NCBI GenBank assembly: GCA_033398695.1
Contig: CM065805.1
Location: forward strand, 166,943,787-167,007,786
DNA from: Orobanche coerulescens
Lineage: Eukaryota; Streptophyta; Magnoliopsida; Lamiales; Orobanchaceae
Length of the DNA: 64,000 nt
Reading direction: 5' to 3'
Made by a program: the position numbers and the translations under genes. Below the pieces are notes generated by a model. The model worked only from the letters and a program-made list of their open reading frames with translations. It made no database searches and was not told the origin of the DNA. Positions 31,157-42,046 of this stretch are shown here, piece by piece. Every line of letters begins with the position of its first letter. Within the stretch, counting starts at the first letter, position 1.

Positions 31157-33040
31157 TGTAATATCCGTATTTTTCTTTCCCTTGTATTTTCGTTTTTGGT
31201 GTATTTCTCGATCGTAGTGACCCTCGTGTACTTCTCAGCGTGTCCTTCCTGTCAAACTGTTGAACTGTATTCTCGTTATTATTGTGCGGAACCGCCGTTT
31301 CGGGGTTGCCGTGGATCCATTTCGTGTTGTTGGTTCCCAAATATTGATTCCTATCGTTTTATTCTCTTTCCGGATCATTTTTATCATGTTGGAACCCAAA
31401 AGGGGGTGTGGGCCGCGGCACAAGGTGTGTGCGCCGCGGCACACAAATCCCTTCAGTTGTTGGTCGGACAAACTGTACTGTGTGCCGCGGCACACCCATC
31501 CGGTGCCGCGGCACGGTGCCAGCAGTGCCGCGGCACACCTGTCCGGTGCCACGGCACACTCGTGTGTCTTCTGCGACCTAAACCCAACTGTACCGGGTGC
31601 CGCGGCACACGCAGGCTGTGCCGCGGCACAATGCCGAAACCTGGGAGTAAATTTTTGGCCTGTGCCGCGGCACACCTAAGCTGTGCCGCGGCACACAAAG
31701 CGGTCAACTGTGCAAACTCGTCCTGATTAGACGAAATCGGCCGTCTTCTTCTTCATTTCACTTCGCGAGAGAGAGAAACCTAGGAGGGGAGAACTTCTCA
31801 AGCATTCTTCATCCGGGGGTCGATTTTCATCATTTCCCTTCGGTTGTGAGTCTCGGATAATCAATCTAACGCGTGTTCTACGGATCTTAGTACTTGAATC
31901 TTCAAAGGTAATGTTTCTAGAACCCTATTTTCGATTAATTTTGGGGTTTTGGGTTTTTCTTCCGATTCGTTCCGTTTTGTTGGTGGATTCATGATGAATA
32001 CGATTAATATTGTTAGTATCTTTAGTTTCCTACGGATTCATGGATATTTTGTGGATTTTTACGGAATCGAGAGGGTTTGGTTGTGGTCCGCCCTCGTTGT
32101 TATTTTTGTTACAAATATACATGAATCGTAGGCGGGTTTCCGGGTGTATTCCATTTCCATAATCGTTTAGAAGTGGTTGTGATTGTGCTATTCGAATCGT
32201 TAGGTTCATTTTCGTCGGTTCCTCGCGGTTGTGCTTGATTCTCCGTTCCGTTCGTGTCGTCGTCTATTAAATCGAGGCAAGTATCCTTATGAACTTACAA
32301 TCTTAACGTAGTAGTATTGCATGAGACTTGTGTGTGTGTGTATGCTCACTACGGGTTAGATCCGACGGGGTCTCAGTAGGGGTCCACGGAGGTGTGGATC
32401 GACGAGCTTTGCTTTTAACCACTACGGGTTAGATCCGACGAGGTCTCGGTAGGGGTCCACGGAGGTGTGGATCGACGGTTAATTGTGGTGAATTTTACAA
32501 ATGTGATTTGATATTGGCATTTCCGGAAATGAGTGCTTTCGAACGGTTTTCTTTATTGCATGCATTTACTATATGTGTAAGATGTAAGTTGTTCATCTGG
32601 TTACTTGTACTAGCGTAATTGCTAACCCCTATGGGGACCCGTTTTGGGGAAATTCGTTTTATGAATTTCAGGTCATATTCATCGAGACGAGCGGGCGCTG
32701 GACCAGTACACGGATGATGGCCGTGCGTGATGATTGTGCTCGAGTGACGTTTTAGTGTCTTTTACCTTTTCATCTTTTGTGGTTTTGAACTAATAGTTGT
32801 ACTCGAGTACTTAAGGGGTTCTTGTTCGTTCGGATTGTATTGTTGCTTATTATGTTGTGTTGGATGATGATGTTATATTGGCCATGGCCAACCGGTGGAT
32901 TATTCTGTTTTGCGTCTTTATGACATGGTATTGTTCTGTCGTTTATGTGAGTCGATGAGTATGATGCTGTTCAGCCTGGTGGGTCCCATATAGGGATTCA
33001 CGGCGCTGTAATATACCTCGAATATCTTGAGGGTGTTACA
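31157..33040 (+). repeat. Gypsy II 3' LTR
   Basis: 1884 bp and the better-preserved LTR. Palindrome array 31411-31698, introns 31908-32203 (296 nt) and 32277-32671 (395 nt), repeats 32347-32477, stem-loop 32979-33001. Confidence 0.92.
31411..31698. repeat. GTGCCGCGGCAC palindrome array, Gypsy II 3' LTR
   Basis: Ten palindromic units in 290 bp, nine with the exact CCGCGG core and one with CCACGG, several extended to GTGTGCCGCGGCACAC. Spacing is irregular. The array lies upstream of the inferred transcription start, as the arrays of the other LTR families do. Confidence 0.92.
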
Positions 33041-33045
33041 ATTAC

Positions 33046-34260
33046 TTCGAATGAATTTAAATGACGATTATTAGTATTAATTGGATTAATACCATTAAAA
33101 TTGAATAGATTAATTTTATATTGATTGGATTAATATATTAATTGATTATTTAATTTTAATGCCACCTTATATTAATTGGATTAATATAGTAGAAATTGAA
33201 TAGATTAATTTATGGATTAATTAGATTAATTTATATTAAGATTAATTGTTTAATTTCGTTGCCATTACATGTTGTATGGAATCCTTATGTGATGGTGATA
33301 TAGCTCGTGGACTTAGTTTTTTGATTTGTTTGATTCAATTGGGTTGTAAAGGCCGTTTTGAGCCTATTTATATTTACTAGAAAAACTTGTATAGGATGCA
33401 ATTTTTCAATGATGTAATTATTATTTTGGGTATGACGAAGACCGAAGACAACCGAGCGATAAGACGAAGAATCGAAGACTGTTTTTTTTTATTATTGGGT
33501 CATTCGCTTGGCCCAGTACTTAGGAATTAGGTCCATGAGCTATATGTTGGTAGTAACTAGGTTACTGTTTTCCGTTTTTCATTTTGAATGATTGACAAAC
33601 CAACAAACGCGCGTATAATTGAATTAATGTGCAAAGTGTAACATTAATCGCGAAATTCTCCCGACTACAAACAGACTAAGTTTGAAAAAGGTTACGAGGT
33701 TTCCTACCCTCCATCAAACTCGTAGAAAATTGATACCCGAGCTGGTGTGCTATGCTTCCGAGTTATCGGGGTAGTACATTTGGTAGAGGTTGAAAAATTC
33801 TTGAGTGCATTAGATGCCTTCGGTTGGTGATAAATTTCGCCCCTAGAAACATGATAGGTTGCTGGGTGAGATTCAATAGTCAAACTGATAGAAGTTGATG
33901 GTCAACAACTTAGATAGTCTGGATTGCCAAGAAACCTGATAGGTTGAGGGCATGAAGACTAGGGGTAAAAGAAGATCAAATCATCCGTTAGACGGGTTGG
34001 TGTTAGACACCACTTTACAGAAATTAATTGGCAAGAAACCTGATAGGTTGCGTCTGTTAAAATTTGTAAAGAACTTGATCACCACTAAGAAGTCGATCTA
34101 ACCATGATTTCCGGATTATAACATGGGAGTGTATAATTCCGATAAAATTAGTGGGAGCCGAGACAAGAATTATACAAGCCCTTAAGTTCTATACTCGGTC
34201 ATAATTAAACAAGTCACTAATTTAATCTTGTCTAAATCTTTGCAGAAAACGAAATTGAAT
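33046..34260 (+). other. Copia 1 leader, second part
   Basis: AT-rich leader with repeated TTAATTGGATTAAT words (33090-33240), then three copies of AAGAAACCTGATAGGTTG or close variants (33845, 33929, 34033), each able to form an AACCT-GAT-AGGTT stem-loop. It reaches gag near 34260. Confidence 0.7.
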
Positions 34261-35120
34261 CTCTCTAAAATGGCTAAAACCCACTTGCAATACTACTTGA
34301 AAAGAATCTCCTAATCGGCCCTAACTTTGTTGGTCAAGTTGCGGAATCGATGATTGTACTCAGTATGGAGTCTCTGGGATACGTCTTGGAGGCGGACATT
34401 CCACCGACTCCAATCCGGACTAGGGGTAATCAGGAAGACATTGACGTCCATGAAAAATGGGTCAAGGATGATGTGCTAGTCCGTGGTTTTATGATGGGCT
34501 CAATGACTAATGAGCTGCAGAGAGCGCACGAGAAAATGACTTCTGCTAGGCAGATTCTCGCACACTTGACCGAACTTTATGGAGAGCACAGTAGGACTGC
34601 TAGATATGAAATATCAAAGCAGTTGTTCAGTGCTAGGATGAAAGAAGGGGAGAAAGTGGGAGACCACGTCCTCAAGATGATCTCTATGATTGAGAGGCTC
34701 GAGGTGCTCAACTTTAATATGGATTTATCCCTTCAAATTGATCTCATCCTTCAATCTCTACCTGACTCTTTCACGCAGTTTGTAATGAATTTCAACTGTA
34801 ATGAAATTACATGCACATTAGCTGGGCTAATGAATAACCGGTGACTGCAGTCTAACATGAAGACTAAACCGAGAGAGGTGCTCTTGTGATTTGTTACTGG
34901 GCCTAAGAGGTCCAAGAACAAGAAGAAAAGACCTACGAGCAAGTCTGAACCCAAGAAAGGGGTGCAAAAGGAAAGGGCAAGGCCGAAGGTTCAAAAGGTA
35001 GGCGGTCCAAAACCTACGGACAAATGCCTTGAATGCGGTGAGTCACATTGCGAAGGACTTGTCCCAAGATTAATGGCGCATCAGTGCACGGAACTTTTGT
35101 TTTTGAAACTAATTGTTCCG
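34260..35120 (+). pseudogene. gag: Copia 1 gag
   Basis: The frame 34350-34844 carries the UBN2-type Gag domain (GYVLEADIPP, ELQRAHEKMTSARQILAHL, KMISMIERLEVL, SLQIDLILQSLP). Upstream, 34271-34349 holds MAKTHLQYYLKRIS and then stops. The zinc knuckle near 35025 reads CLECGESHCEGL, a damaged CX2CX4HX4C. It is the same lineage as the Copia 2 gag. Frame changes make it non-functional as written. Confidence 0.85.
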
Positions 35121-36480
35121 CTCGTATATTACGCTTCATGGATTACGGATTCAGTGCCACTTCTCACATTTGTACTATGAATCGGGATCTGGAACGGCAG
35201 TAGAAAACTTGAAGTCGGGAAATAATGATCACCGTTGGAAGCGAGACAAAGTGTCGAGGCAACCGATATTGGATCAATCCTTACAGGTTTAGAATCTGGT
35301 TTTATTTTGACATTAGATGAAGTACTTGTTTTGCCCAAGGGCATAAAACATTGTATCCATTCAGTCTTGGACCGGAAAGGATTTTGTTTCTTCATTGGCA
35401 ATGGCGGTTGTAAAATTTATTTTCGAAATAAATTGGTTGGAAACGACTACATTGTTGAATGGTTTATATCATCCGAACATGCAAAATAAAACAAGGTGAA
35501 CACTATAACTAGGAAACGTGGTAGGCAAGATACTAATCAAGCTCTTAAATGGCACCTTAGACTTGGTCATGTTGGTCGGACCAAGGTTCGGAAAATGGAA
35601 AAGATGGACTTTTAAGTCCATTGGGTGTAGAACCCTATCCAACTTGTGAATCTTGTCTTAGAGGCAAAATGACTAAGTTCCCTTCACAGGACTTTTGAAA
35701 GGGTGCCGATAAACTTTGATTGGTGCATACCGATGTTTGTGGTGCTTTAGAAGTAGCCCGAGACGGATATCAATATTTCATAACGTTCACGATGATCATA
35801 CTAGGTATGGGATTGTGTACTTAATGAAACATAAATCAAGCCTTTGCTAAATTCAAAGAATTTAAGGCCCTAGTTGAAAAACAAACCGGATGTCATATCA
35901 AAGCACTTCGGTCGGACCGAGGTGGCGAATATATGAGCACGAGTTTGATGAGTTCCTTAAGGAACATGGAATAGTTTCACAATTCACGCCTCAGAACCCC
36001 ACGCTTAAATGGTGTTTCGTAAAGGAGAAATCGGACTTTGTTGGACATGGTTCGCTCCATGTTAAATTACACCGATTTACCTATTTACCCGTGGGGTATG
36101 CCTTACTAACCGCCTATATCCTAAATAGATGTCCTTCCAAATCTGTTTCCTATCACTCCGCATGAGATGCGGAAGGGTAAGAAACCAAGCCTTAATCACA
36201 TAAGGATTTGGGGATGTCCACCTATGTCAAAAAGGCTAAGGTGGACAAACAAGCGAGGTCCATAAAAGGGCGTTTCATAGGATACCCAGAGGACTCGATG
36301 GGTTATCTATTCTACATGCCGAAGACCATAGGGTCGTCATTGGCATTACAAGCGCACTTCCTTGAGGATGAATTCATTCAGAAGGTGGCTCGGGTAGAAA
36401 TATCTCTTTGGAAGAGCATAATGAAACTCCTAAGGAGACATCCGATCGGGGATCAAGAACCGAACCTATTGTAACACAAC
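35121..36480 (+). pseudogene. Copia 1 protease and integrase
   Basis: The protease motif near 35140 reads TDS with a frame loss, then TSHIC in another frame. FILTLDEVLVLPKGIKH marks the protease end (35310). The pre-integrase region has ALKWHLRLGHVGRTKV (about 35550). Integrase core motifs are HTDVCGALE (35725), KALRSDRGGEY (about 35900), EFDEFLKEHGIVSQF (35945), then CPSKSV and MGYLFYMP (36130-36330). Multiple frame changes are present. Confidence 0.85.
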
Positions 36481-36519
36481 CTCCACTTCGAAGGTCGATA
36501 GGGTATCTCACTTACGAGA

Positions 36520-38147
36520 GGTATGGCTATACACATGTCGAGGAACCGGGTCTCCACGACACACGATAGCGGTGAAAACGACCATGTCACCTATGACCAA
36601 GCGATAGTGGATGTAGACTACGATAAATGGCAAGAAGCAATGGAAGCCGAGATAGACTCGATGCATACCAATCAGGTCTGGACTCTAGTAGATCTTCCAA
36701 CTGGCATGAGGACTATTGGAAATAAATGGATCTATAAGAGAAAGACTGATGGGGATGGCAAGGTTGATGCCTATAAGGCCAGGCTTGTGGCAAAGGGTTA
36801 TACCCAAAGGGAAGGAATCGATTATCATGATACCTTCTCGCCCGTAGCTATGATAAAGTCGATTCGCATGATGCTTGCCATTGCTGCCTATTATGATTAT
36901 GAAATATGGCAAATGGATGTCAAAATGGCTTTTCTAAATGGATACCTCGAGGAGGAAATCTATATGGAACAGCCTAAAGGTTTTGTGTCCAAAGCTAATA
37001 TTCATAAAGTGTGTAAGCTGCAACGAGCCATTTATGGTCTGAAGCAAGCTTCTCGGAGTTGGAAACTTCGATTTGATGAAGCAGTTAAGGACTTTGACTT
37101 CGAACGAAATGAGGAGGAACCGTGTGTTTACAAAAAGATCAGTGGGAGCAACATTGCGTTCTTAGTACTATATGTAGATGATATTCTACTTATAGGAAAT
37201 AACATAGCAATGCTCAGCACTGTGAAAGCTTAGCTTTCTAAAACGTTCTCCATGAAAGACTTGGGAGAAGCTTCCTATATTCTAGGGATCCGTCTTTACA
37301 GAGATAGACCGCGAAGAATGATAGGACTTTCCCAAGCCCTTTATATCGATAAAATCCTGAGAAGATTCAAGATGGATGAATCTAAAAGAGGGTTCCTTCC
37401 CATGCGACATGGAATTCATCTCACCACGAAAATGTGTCCTCAAAGTGAGGAAGACAAGAGAGAGATGAGTAAGGTACCCTATGCCTCGCGATGGGTAGCC
37501 TCATGTACGTTATGTTGTGTACGAGACCGGACTTAGCCTACGCCGTGAGTATGGTAAGTCGATTTCAAGCAAACCTGTGAAGGGAACATTGACTGCCGTA
37601 AAGAACATTCTTAAGTACTTAAGAAGAACTAGAGATTTAGTTCTTACTTATGGTGATGGAGAACCGAAGGTGATTGGATTCACCGATTCGATTTTCAAGG
37701 AGACAATGACGACTCTAAGTCGACATCCAGGTATTTATTTACTCTCAATGGAGGAGCGATATCTTGGAGAAGCTCCAAGCAAACCGCTAATGCATTCCAC
37801 CGCCAAGCAGAGTATCAAGTGCCTCGCAGGCTAGCAAAGAAGCATTTTGGATGCAGAAGTTTATACAAGAACTTCAAGTGGTGCCTAACGCGGAGTTGCC
37901 TATATCACTATTCTGTGATAATGATGGAGCTGTCGCCCAAGCCAAGGAGCCGAGGGCTCACCACAACACCAAGCATATAGAGAAAGTACCACATCGTTCG
38001 AGAGATGGTGGAAAAAGGATATGTTTCATTGGAAAGAGTAGACTCAGAAGACAATGTCTCTGACCCGCTGACTAAGCCATTATCTCAGGCCGTCTTGGAA
38101 AGACATCTGAAGAACATGGGTATTGGATATCATGATGTGTGGCATTG
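36520..38147 (+). pseudogene. Copia 1 reverse transcriptase and RNase H
   Basis: RT is open for 236 codons (36523-37233): [61 protein letters not shown] and the catalytic YVDDILLIGN (37170). A TAG at 37231 and frame shifts near 37500 follow. RNase H spans 37600-38050 (GFTDS, ISLFCDNDGAVAQAKEP, HHNTKHIE). The polyprotein ends just before the PPT. Confidence 0.9.
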
Positions 38148-38150
38148 AGT

Positions 38151-38163
38151 GCAAGTGGGAGAT
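38151..38163 (+). other. Copia 1 polypurine tract
   Basis: AAGTGGGAGATTG directly before the 3' LTR start TGTTAAG. Confidence 0.85.
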
Positions 38164-40019
38164 TGTTAAGAATATGCCCTCGAATGCCACTAAGGGGATG
38201 AGAGAGTAGGGGCATTGTACTTGTAATTATGGAATAAATAATAAAAAGGCAATTCGATTCATTCACTGTTTATTGTATTTAAATTGCATTCTTGACTTGG
38301 TAAACATTGAAGTGAAGTCCATGTAAATAAACTGAACATTCCATTCTCGTTATGGGATAAGAGAAAATACACTGGAAGTGTTTAAAGTTTATTTACGAAA
38401 ATCGTTCGCAAGTCAATAAACTTAAATGGGCATTAAGTTTTAATAAGACTTGTATAACTGATGCTAGGACGTGTGCACGTCTTGATAGCATAGTTATAAA
38501 GTATATTGGTGGGACAGATACTCGAACACGACTCATACTCGATTCACCACACGGTATTCACTCTCGAAGAGTCGATGACGAATCAAAAGGTTGTGATAGT
38601 GTATGTGGACCTTTGACTTGAGGATTGAGAAGATGTGCTGTGACGTTTAGTTTGTCATTAGAGTAGTTAGACTCATTTGCTTAATTGCCGAGTCGACCTC
38701 GAAGTGCGGACTATACGGGCGGTGTAGCGATCTTTCTTGTATGCCAAGAAAGGATTTTATCTCTGTTAGTGAGCAGCGTATGTCCTATACGGTTAATGGC
38801 AAATAAGATCATGAGTCTTTGGCCAAAGCATTACGATATAGTCGTATTAGATACATTATTAATCGATCGGTCTTGATTTGCATTAACACATGTATAGAGT
38901 CTAGTCAATAGTAGGTTTGACTTTACCGTGACCCAAGACTTGACCGGGACATCCGATAAAGGGTCTATACGTATATAGTATTCACGACATAATGGTTACG
39001 GAATGATCCCTTCATTCGTTCTCGATCGGGGGTTTACAGATGCGGTCCACTAGGTGGCTAAGTCTTGCCCGCACTCATTGGTTCCTCCCAATGCCGGTGA
39101 GACGGACCTACTGAGTCGCGCATCGAGCGTTGACGGATAAATGTGAATTTATTATCTCTCTATAAATATTAGATATTGGATATCTAATTATGATTTATTA
39201 GATAAATCAAAATAGCGGTCTTATGACTTAAAATTAAGTTACCGGGTGATTAATTTAATTCATAAATTATATTTCTTAGAGAAATATATTTGTATTTGAT
39301 ATTATTAATTAATTAGATTAATTAATTAATATAAATACATTAGGTGATTAAACGGAGTGTATTTAACGGAGTCGTTTGACGAACGTCCGGTACACGAGCC
39401 GAGTGACTCGGCTCGTTTTCTAGGAAACTTCCACCATGGGCCACCCTCCCTCTCCCCACATCACATGGAAACATTTCCATGCATGTGTATGTGTTAGTTG
39501 TATTTTTGTTATTATGTGTTGACATTTTATCTCAATTATATGGTTTGAGATAATATAAAAACAACACATTATAACAACTAACACACACACACACATATTT
39601 TAAGCTTGAAAAACTCTCTACTGGCCGTGAGAGTTGTGAGGAAGGGAGAGAATTTTTTTTTTTTCCAATTTTCATCTTAGAGGTGAAAGGAATTCAACAA
39701 AAAATAGAGAGAAAATTCCTACGGTAACTTCCTAGTCGTGTTCTTGGAGAACGAAGTTACGTCGAATTTTCCGGGCAACTTCCGACGCGTGTGAAGTAGA
39801 GGCTTCGAATTTTTGGTGCTTGGAACGAAGGGTTTTTCGTGTTCGGGACGGGATCGTGATCATCGTCTACATTTTACGAAGATTTATTTCAAAGGCTTCA
39901 AAGGTATGAATCTTTATTTTTGTATATATTTTTTTCGTATATACGTTACTTGATCGATCCTGTTTGGGATTCGTATTTTTTTCCACTGCGTATTTCGTTT
40001 TATTTTCGGAATCCCAACA
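38164..40019 (+). repeat. Copia 1 3' LTR
   Basis: 1856 bp, TGTTAAGAATATGCC to AATCCCAACA, almost identical to 22063-23919. It directly abuts Copia 2 gag sequence at 40020, which is the start of the right 372-bp repeat. Confidence 0.92.
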
Positions 40020-40352
40020 CCTAGCAGAAGTCATTTTCTCATGAGCTCTCTGAAGCTCATTAGACATGGAAGCCATCATATAAGCACGGACTTTCACGTC
40101 ATCCTTAACCCACTTTTCGTGGTTTTCAATCTCTTCCTGATTGGCTCGAGTCCGCATAGGAGGCGCCGGAATGTCCGTCTCCAAGACGTATCCCAGTGCC
40201 TCTATACTGAGGACAATCATCAGATTGCGGAGCCAATCCACAAAGTTAGGTCCCATTAAGGTGTTCTTTTCGAGTAGAATTGTGAGTGGATTCATTGTCA
40301 TATTGAGTTTTGTCTGCATTAAGTATAACAGATTAATTAGTGACTCATTCAA
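40020..40352 (-). pseudogene. gag: Copia 2 gag, 5' part
   Basis: Minus-strand frame from an ATG at 40352 (MNESLINLLYLMQTKLNM) through MGPNFVDWLRNLMIVLS and KWVKDDVKVRAYMMASM to ELQRAHEKMTSAR, where Copia 1 interrupts it. The continuation (QILSHLTELYGEHS) lies at 13253 and below. Confidence 0.88.
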
Positions 40353-40391
40353 TTATGTTCTGAGTATAGAATTTAAGGTCTTTTCTATTCT
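40020..40391. repeat. 372-bp direct repeat, right copy
   Basis: Starts CCTAGCAGAAGTC directly after the Copia 1 3' LTR. It matches 13254-13491 plus 21929-22062 (also 238+134=372 bp), with one C/T difference seen (AATTGCGAG against AATTGTGAG). The left copy ends directly before the Copia 1 5' LTR, so the pair has the geometry of a target site duplication. Confidence 0.9.
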
Positions 40392-42033
40392 TGTTACCCA
40401 GCTCCCACTATTTTTATCGGAATAACACACTCCCATGTGATATCCGGAAGTATCGTCGCTCTACTTCATAGTGGTGATCGAGTTCTTTATAAATCTTAAT
40501 AGAGGGCAACCGAACAGGTTTCTAGTCTATTAATTTTCATAAAGTGGTGTCCAACACCAACCCATCTAATGGATGATTCGATCTTCTTTTTCTCCTTGTT
40601 CACTCCCCTCAACCTATACGATTTCTATGGTTCGTGAACAAGTTAAGTTTATACCATCGACGCAAATCAGTTTCACAATTGAATCTTATCCGGCAACCTA
40701 TCAGGTTTCTAGGGAAAAAATTTGCTCCAACCGAAGGCATCCAATGCGCTCCCGGTAATTTATCCGCCCTCCCCGAACGACTACCCCGATAACTCGGAAG
40801 CATAGCACATCCAGTTTGGATTTCAATTTCCCGAAAACTCGATGGAGGGAAGGAAAAACTTTGAAACCTTATAAACTTAATTATTTATAGTGGGAGAATT
40901 TTCGCGATTAACGTTACACTTTGCACATTAATCATATTAGCGCGTTTGTGGCATTCATACAATATGAAGCAACCATTCACAACCTAGTTGCTACCAACAT
41001 GTGGTTCATGGACCGTTCCTAGAAAACAAAAAACTTCGTAATCTAATTACAAGTCTTCGTCTTGAATCTTCGTCTTCTCGAAATGGATCTTCCTCCGGTC
41101 TTCGTCATTACATATAAATTTTATATCGAAAATTGCATCCTAGATACAAACATTTCTAGTAAAATAAATAGGCTCAAAACGGCCTTTACAACCCAATCGA
41201 ATAAAATGAACGATTCAAATCTAAGTCCACGAACCACATCCCCATTCAAAAAGCATTCATCCAATAAATACTATATAAATGGAAAGCGTAGAGATACATT
41301 GATCCAATCAACAATACGAACCGATCCAATCGATTCATACAATCGGTAATTTGATAACGTTCAAAATAATTCGGTCGACCATAAATATTCCAATTAATCA
41401 AATTTCCCTTATAAAATGAAATACTATAAATCATTTTAATCATATTAAATCCAATTTAATATGCGGGAGATTAATTTTTAAGAATACACGAAAAAATCGA
41501 GCCGGGTGAAAAATAGCTCGCTGGTAGTCATCGCCGGCCAGACACGGCCCATGTCGCGGACACGGTCGGGTCATGCCGGCGGTGTCCTGCATTCTGCCAA
41601 ACACGGCCGTGTCGCCTGACACGGTCGAGTCCCTTCCTGAAGCCTTCCAGCCAGACACGCCCGTGTCGCCCGACACGGTCGGGTCTCCGTGCGTGCTTTG
41701 GCCACACATCGCTGCACCGACCGTGTCATCCAGGACACGGTCGAGTCACTCTCGGCCAAATTACCCTTTTTGTCCAAAAAATCGTTCGACGACGATTCGG
41801 GGCTAGATTTTCGACCGGATATCCAATATCAATATTTTTTGACTTTCATATCTTCAATATAAATCATATTTCCCAGAAATTTAAGATTTATATTTAGACA
41901 TAAACTTACGAAAAATACAATTATTACGAACGAAAAACATATACCACGATTATGACTAAAATGATTCCAAATCATACACCATCTAATCGAGCATTCCAAA
42001 TGCCAATATCATATATACGATCGCAAGACCTAC
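40392..42033 (-). other. Copia 2 leader
   Basis: Non-coding region between PBS and gag. It has one AACCTATCAGGTT motif (40693-40710) like those in Copia 1, and a GC-rich palindromic block at 41525-41760 with ACACGGCCGTGTC and GACACGGTCGAG units. Confidence 0.7.
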
Positions 42034-42045
42034 GCTCTGATACCA
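42034..42045 (-). other. Copia 2 primer binding site
   Basis: The minus strand reads TGGTATCAGAGC just inside the 5' LTR end CCCAACA, a perfect plant copia PBS. Confidence 0.88.
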
Positions 42046-42046
42046 C

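Larger units (their letters stand above)
24408..33040 (+). mobile_element. Gypsy II: near-complete Tekay/Del-like chromovirus
   Basis: LTRs 24408-26286 and 31157-33040, PBS 26292-26309, gag-pol 26526-31121, PPT 31127-31156, TSD ATTAC (24403-24407 and 33041-33045). Domain order gag, protease, RT, RNase H, integrase, chromodomain-like tail is that of Ty3-gypsy chromoviruses. It is inserted in the leader of Copia 1 and is therefore younger. Confidence 0.93.
22063..40019 (+). mobile_element. Copia 1: Angela/BARE-like Ty1-copia element with nested Gypsy II
   Basis: 5' LTR 22063-23919, PBS 23921, leader 23933-24407 and 33046-34260, gag-pol about 34300-38147, PPT 38151-38163, and 3' LTR 38164-40019. 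The LTRs are 1857 and 1856 bp and almost identical, so insertion is recent. It sits head-on inside the related Copia 2. The flanks show no 5-bp TSD (ATTCT against CCTAG) but a 372-bp direct repeat that abuts both LTR ends exactly. Gypsy II splits the leader. Confidence 0.9.

Noticed and set aside
31411..31698. Repeat array that could be mistaken for a CRISPR array
   Set aside because: Units are 10-16 bp palindromes with irregular spacing inside an LTR, in plant DNA, with no cas genes. Both LTRs carry the same array.
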